Assembly (NCBI RefSeq): GCF_035594125.1
Contig: NW_026973672.1
Location: forward strand, 1,050,001-1,114,000
DNA length: 64,000 nt
DNA from: Scylla paramamosain
Lineage: Eukaryota; Arthropoda; Malacostraca; Decapoda; Portunidae
Direction of reading: 5' to 3'
The position numbers and the translations under genes were made by a program. Each line of letters starts with the position of its first letter. The stretch's first letter is position 1. The notes under the pieces were generated by a model. The model saw nothing but the letters and a program-made list of their open reading frames with translations. It ran no database searches and was not told the DNA's origin. Below are positions 59,100 through 64,000 of this stretch, piece by piece.

Positions 59100-59400
59100 A
59101 TCACTCACTGAAACATTCATGCTCCTTTGTTCGCCTGGACGCTGCTGGGGGGATAGTGGGGGCGGTGGGCTCCCTGGACCGGATGCGGCAGGTGATGCAT
59201 CGCGGCGGCGCCTTAATGGGTTGTTTAGCGCGACGAGCAGATCCCCCCGACCCCCGCCAAGCAATGCAGGGCCTCCCAATCTGCCCGGGACAAAGGCACC
59301 ATTGCAGTCTTGTCTCGCTTTATGATGGTGGGAGTAATGGATGGCCGGCGTGTTTGAATGAAGAGCTGCTGGGATGTGCCTTGCTGTGAGTCTTGCGTAT
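59100..59400. other. GC-rich island, unassigned
   Basis: CpG-containing GC-rich block at 59140-59300 in an AT-rich setting. Open frames exist on both strands (for example a plus-strand frame containing GGIVGAVGSLDRMRQVMHRG) but I recognise no domain. It could be an exon or a regulatory island. Confidence 0.25.
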
Positions 59401-59850
59401 GGAAGGAGATAAGTTGTGTTGCTTCTTTTCAGTAATCTGTTCATGGTGTAATGGTTGAGGCTAAGGTTATCTATTGGTTGGGGAGTTGAGAAGTGATAGG
59501 GTGTAGTGTCCTGTTTGGAGTGTTGGTAAGGAAGGAAGGATTGAGGCTATGTTGCTTCGCCTCTATAATGTTATAAAGTCAGTCATCATCATCATCATCG
59601 TCGTCAGCCATATAGACACAATACAGTGTCATGCCTATACTGCATGGCACTGTAAATTTATTAAAGTTTATCAGAAATACATCACCTTTCATTTCACATT
59701 CAAAAAGGTGACGTCACATTGAGTGCGTCACATCGCTCGGCTCACTCAGATAGCCATCACGCGCGCCCCTCCAGCCCCGCCATCTGCTTATGCAAAATGA
59801 GCCTCTTGCCTGCCTGCCTTGTGAGGAGAGCGGCGGCGTCTGTATCAGGA
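59401..59850. other. no gene seen; short (ATC)n
   Basis: Contains (ATC)5-6 near 59583. Otherwise unassigned. Confidence 0.45.
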
Positions 59851-60060
59851 CAATATTCTGAAACACTTCTGCACTGCACCACTACTTTCAAAAGGCTCTA
59901 CGTAGTTGAAGGGACACGGGTTTTACAGGTGTTTTTAAGGTTAAAGAGACCCATTAACAAGATTTCTACGATATCAACAAGATAAACACTCTAAGAATCA
60001 GGCTAACCATTTATGTGGCCTTCGAAAATAATACTAGTAAAATTACACGGTTTTTAAAGT
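59851..60060 (+). mobile_element. MITE-like element, copy 12
   Basis: ACAATATTCTGAAACACTTC, TGCACTGCACCACTACTTTC, then GGGACACGGGTTTTACAGGT and AACAAGATTTCTACGATATC. The right portion AGGCTAACCATTTATGTGGC plus CTTCGAAAATAATACTAG is present but decayed. Confidence 0.7.
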
Positions 60061-60563
60061 TGCTTTCTTCTTGAATCCACTTGAATTATACTTCAGTCTA
60101 CTTGAAACCACTTGAAATTCACTCAAAACTCACTCATAAGCAACCACTGAAGAGTAACAGGGTAGAATCCACTGAAATTCCCCATAACTCACTATCGTAA
60201 CTCCCCAATTCAACGTACAATGCAAGCTAACAGGCTACATTCATCCTCACCTAATACAACACTTAATCAGGAGCGCGAGAGTCCAGCTTCCCTCGGCGCC
60301 TCTCGTCCAGCCCTTCACTGCTGTCCGGCACCTTCACTCCCTTCACTCTCCTGATTCCCTAACTCACGCCGGGCTCCTCGTTACCTTAGACTGCAGGACG
60401 TGTTTGCTCGATTAACTGGCAGTGTTGGTGCAGACGTAATTAGCGTCGCGACACACGGAATCATGTGCTCCCAGCCTCCTTACTTCACTAAGGAGGGATG
60501 TGTGTGTTGTATTGGGGGGAAATACGATGGTTTGTCTTCTTTTGTATTGGTGTGTTTTAGTGG

Positions 60564-60567
<4 letters not shown>
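60061..60567. other. no gene seen
   Basis: 60070-60190 repeats CCACTTGAAA/CCACTGAAAT phrases at 10-25 bp spacing. The rest is unassigned. Confidence 0.45.
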
Positions 60568-60644
<77 letters not shown>

Positions 60645-60692
60645 GTTATTTAATCTTATCTACTGATGGTTGAAGCTACTAAAGTTGATGGC

Positions 60693-60748
<56 letters not shown>

Positions 60749-60749
60749 C
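60568..60749. repeat. (GT)n and (AAC)n microsatellites
   Basis: (GT)37 at 60568-60641 and (AAC)19 at 60692-60749. Confidence 0.97.
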
Positions 60750-60877
60750 GACGCAATAGGAGCAACAACAACAGAAATTTACCAAGCTGCAGTATATGAA
60801 ATTTAGAGTTTGTATTGCACCGTCTGCCATATCTGTCATCTTCACCACTGTCTTGAATCCCTTGACTGTTCTCTCTC

Positions 60878-60879
<2 letters not shown>

Positions 60880-60949
<70 letters not shown>
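60880..60949. repeat. (GT)35 microsatellite
   Basis: Seventy bases of perfect GT. Confidence 0.97.
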
Positions 60950-61385
60950 CACGAGGAAGTGATGGATTATTGTGAAGACAGACGTACGATATCATAAGAC
61001 ACTATAAGACAACATACTTTAATGTACCTATTGAAAGAAGATGTGATAGATGAAATAATAAGAGAACTGCAAAAAAAATAAGATAAAAAAAATTACTCGT
61101 ATATATATACTCTAGTTAATTAGCATTGCAGTCCTCAGTGTAGAGTAAAATCCTGTAAAAAGTAATAATGAACACTAATTAAGGAGCTGAAAGACGGAGA
61201 GACGCCTTGGTGGTCTATGCGGTGCGGGAATAGAAGCAGGAAGGGAATGAAATGGCGCGGCGTCGCACTCAGCGGGACGCAACGAATGCATGGAATCTCA
61301 GTCGGGTCGACCATTGTGGCACGGAACGCTGAGGCGGAAAGCGACGAAGTAAATCTTATAAAATACGGACAGTGCACCGACCGAA
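60950..61385. other. no gene seen
   Basis: Mixed sequence; a 96-codon minus ORF (61135-61425) has no recognisable motif. Confidence 0.4.
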
Positions 61386-61640
61386 TGGTGTAGTGGAAGG
61401 TCAAATGAAAGACCGCCACACACAAATGCTGTATGTCTGAACTCTATCCAGAAGGGTCAAATAACAGAGCGGGGCTGATGACCAGGGCGAGGTAATGTAA
61501 AACCCCCCATGATGATGTACAGGAAGGCCACATGAAAGACTGTCACACCTAAATGATTCACATCTGAACACTCTATTCACGTGGGTGAAATAAGAGGGAA
61601 CCGCTGATGGCCAAGCAGGGGCGTATTACTGCTTTCTGAA
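61386..61640. repeat. 126-bp tandem duplication, diverged
   Basis: AGGTCAAATGAAAGACCGCC near 61399 pairs with AGGCCACATGAAAGACTGTC near 61525. Both continue with CACAAATG or CTAAATG, CTGAACWCTMT, GGGTSAAATAA and GCTGATGRCCA. Confidence 0.82.
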
Positions 61641-62385
61641 ATTGGATGTGACCTAATCTTATCTTACTTCCTTCCTTTTTCCTTCCCCTGCCTATCCCAA
61701 CTTAACGAAAAGTAAGAAACGAAGACTGAATTGAAGCGTACTATTCTAAAATTTGAACCAACGTAATCTAACATAACGGAATAGTTCAGCCAGATATGAA
61801 ATTTAAAGTGTATGTGGATGAAAGCTCATACATGTACCTACATGAGAATAAACACACACTCAAATCAATCTGCAAATACGTTTTACGAGTACAATTACAA
61901 CTTGAAACTCTGGATACACGTTCAGCGATGAAATAAAAAAAAACAAGTCACAATATTCTTTCAATCCAAATACCCAATGTGTGTGTGCCACAATTTCAGC
62001 AGTGCTGCGAACAAGGATTCAAAGGATTGTTAGAATTTAAACAAGACACCCAGAATCTCGACAGAAATAGGATCCACCAGTGGCTGGAGTGATTTATTGA
62101 AGCTAGGCGGCGGACAGTGTGGTCAGTGTACTCGGGGAGGAGGCAACGACAGGGGCAGCGACTCACTGAGAATGGAACGTTGTGGATGGTAACGAATTTA
62201 TCTTACTTCCCTTTAGTGGCGTTGACCTGCGTGGGCCTCGCTTAGTGTGTGCAGTGTGGCTCCGTGACTAGAGGAAGTGGGAGAGAAAATCTTCGTTGGA
62301 GTGACAGGTGGCTGCGGGAGCCTCACTACACTGAAGTTTACGTACATTATGTCGTACATGTAGCAGAATAGGAGAATATGCCCAG
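61641..62385. other. no gene seen
   Basis: Mixed unique sequence; no ORF, exon or repeat supported. Confidence 0.45.
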
Positions 62386-62996
62386 TGTAAAGGGCAAGCA
62401 TCATTATTGTGACGAGGAGGCTTGTTCTGTGGGGAAAGTTACAAGGAAATTCAAGATATGAAAGTCTTCATATGCTCGGGCTGGGAGAGGAGAGAAACAG
62501 GTGTGCCTTGTCGAGTGTTGGAGAGTACATGTGTACCATTATTGAGGAAACTTGTTGTCTGGGAAAGTTACAAGGAAACTCAAGATAACCATAGTCTTCT
62601 ACAAGATACACATACCCTGTTTCTCGTGGCCAAACACACTCAAGCGTACAGTACATTTGTGTCGGAACACGTGTAAAAGGTGCACGTTAGAGAAATATGT
62701 ACTAATACTGTGGCAAAGAGACTAGTTCTGTAAAGTTAGAAGGAAACTCAAGATAATTATAGTCTACAAGATGCACATATGCCCTACCTGGTTAAGAGCG
62801 GACTTGAATGGGTGTGCCTTATTATTCATAGAGGAGTGAGTAATAGAAAGCATGTACCAGTATTGTGCCAGAGACCTGATCTTTGGGGAAGTTAAAAGGA
62901 CTCTTAAAATAACCATAGACTTTTGCAAACTATATTTATACCTTGTTACCCTGTCTGCCTTGGAGACGAGAGAAATAGGCGAGTCTTATCACTCCG

Positions 62997-62998
<2 letters not shown>
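62386..62998. repeat. degenerate tandem array, about 129-175 bp period, four units
   Basis: GGGGAAAGTTACAAGGAAAT (62431), GGGAAAGTTACAAGGAAACT (62561), TAAAGTTAGAAGGAAACTCA (62731) and GGGGAAGTTAAAAGGACTCT (62884) anchor the units. All follow with AAGATAACCATAGTCTTCT or decayed forms, TACAAGATRCACAT, CCCT and GGTGTGCCTTRT. No conserved frame. Confidence 0.8.

Positions 62999-63047
<49 letters not shown>
62999..63047. repeat. (GA)n microsatellite
   Basis: Forty-nine bases of GA at the right edge of the preceding array. Confidence 0.96.
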
Positions 63048-63048
<1 letters not shown>

Positions 63049-63304
63049 ACTGGAAGCAAGGAATAAACAAAGGCTTGGTGTGCGGCGTTCCTTCAAGTTT
63101 CAGGATTGCAAAACAGGCAAATTCAATTTAGCTCTAAAGGCAACCTGATATTCCGCTCTTGAAAAATGTGAAAAGTCATGGAAAATAAGAAATGCACCGA
63201 AGGAGTCTGGTCCAGAATTTGCCGGCGAGAAGAATAAGGGAGAGAATGTGCGACTCTTTATATACTGAGTGACGAACGCAACATTTCTCGGCTATGAGAA
63301 GACG

Positions 63305-63495
63305 ACCTCCACCTCAACACAACCACCAAGACTTTCGACCTTAACAGTGACCAACACGACCGTCACTTTGCTATATATAGACCACCACGACCCTACACCT
63401 TAACACAACGACCGACATGACTTTTGACCTTAACTCAACGACCAACACGCCCTTCGATCTTAACACAACGACCAACACGACCCTTCACCTCGACC
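63305..63495. repeat. about 31-bp minisatellite, six diverged copies
   Basis: Units built on ACCTTAACACAACGACCAAC, then ACGACCCTTCG; one copy is expanded with CTTTGCTATATATAG. Confidence 0.82.
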
Positions 63496-63584
63496 TCGAA
63501 AATTTTGGGAAGGCCTAAATTGCAATACACCAGTCTTCGACGATCGGAGAAAAGAAAATGAATAGCAAAATATTACAATAAACT

Positions 63585-63775
63585 CACAAGTAACAAGAGG
63601 ACGCAATAAGCAGACTCTTATTTAATGACTAAAATACTGGGGACATAAATTTCAATGCATAAATTCTGTACATACGAGAAAGCAAATTAAAACCACAATT
63701 TTATAATAACCACAAGGAGACAAGAATCAGGCACTTCTCCAATAACGACAATATTGCAGGGACAGAAGCTATTAC
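63585..63775. repeat. about 118-bp diverged tandem duplication
   Basis: ACAAGAGGACGCAATAAGCAGACTCTT pattern near 63592 pairs with ACAAGGAGACAAGAATCAGGCACTTCT pattern near 63710. Both continue with AATRACKAMAATA and GGGACA. 63776-64000 holds nothing recognisable. Confidence 0.6.
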
Positions 63776-64000
63776 CCATCCCATACGTGTTGAAATATGT
63801 AATGAGCATGATATCAAACACTCAGCGGGTCTCCGTTAACAAGGCTGATAATACTGAACCGGAGACAGGGAGAGGCACTGACTGACTGACTTACCGGATA
63901 GTAAAAACAATAACAAATAACTGATGCTATACAATAAATAAACATTTGAACTATCTGAAACACGTAGTAGAATATAAATTACCTTTTACCACAGAAATTA

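Overview
This is eukaryotic DNA, most likely from an arthropod and probably a decapod crustacean (crab, shrimp or crayfish). The reasons are: no operons or ribosome-binding sites; long ORFs that almost all come from microsatellites; several 5'-truncated non-LTR retrotransposon tails of a kind I associate with decapod genomes; a short interstitial TTAGG tract (the arthropod telomere unit); and very dense (AC)n, (AG)n and trinucleotide repeats. By hand tally about a tenth of the 64 kb is near-perfect simple repeat. The species cannot be fixed from the sequence alone.

There is almost no protein-coding DNA. The best real-gene signal is on the minus strand at 32266-32354: a short exon with a strong start context, a textbook signal peptide and a consensus GTGAGT donor in phase 1, preceded by an AG acceptor. 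It looks like the first coding exon of a secreted or membrane protein, with the rest of the gene in introns or outside the window. A GC-rich stretch about 2.2 kb upstream on the same strand (34502-34599) could be its 5' UTR exon. Two gene relics are recognisable: a frameshifted, stop-containing DDE transposase at 2732-3075, and the N-terminal half of a THAP zinc finger at 57977-58093.

The rest is repeats in layers. (1) Microsatellites cluster at 0-6 kb, 10.7-22.2 kb, 39.9-46.2 kb and 50.6-60.9 kb. Several (GA)n/(CT)n pairs face each other as long hairpins. (2) A MITE-like element about 220 bp long, with imperfect terminal inverted repeats starting near CCATATTCTGAAAC, is present in at least ten copies or fragments; at several sites its interior is tandemly multiplied with a period of about 125 bp. 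(3) One end of a copy has been captured in a 12 x 50 bp, almost perfect minisatellite at 37712-38311 that shows a four-unit higher-order pattern. (4) Two non-LTR retrotransposon families are present only as 3' ends. (5) At least eight mutually dissimilar, heavily diverged tandem arrays have periods of roughly 120-175 bp, the size of a nucleosome. (6) A 0.58-0.68 kb dispersed repeat occurs as an inverted pair 26 kb apart (5990-6568 and 32404-33082). (7) Kilobase-scale pyrimidine- or purine-biased tracts lie at 24.7-27.1, 44.9-46.1, 19.2-20.4 and 13.0-13.6 kb.

The window therefore reads as intronic or intergenic DNA of a repeat-rich arthropod genome around the start of one gene. No defence system, virus, rRNA, standard tRNA or CRISPR array was seen.
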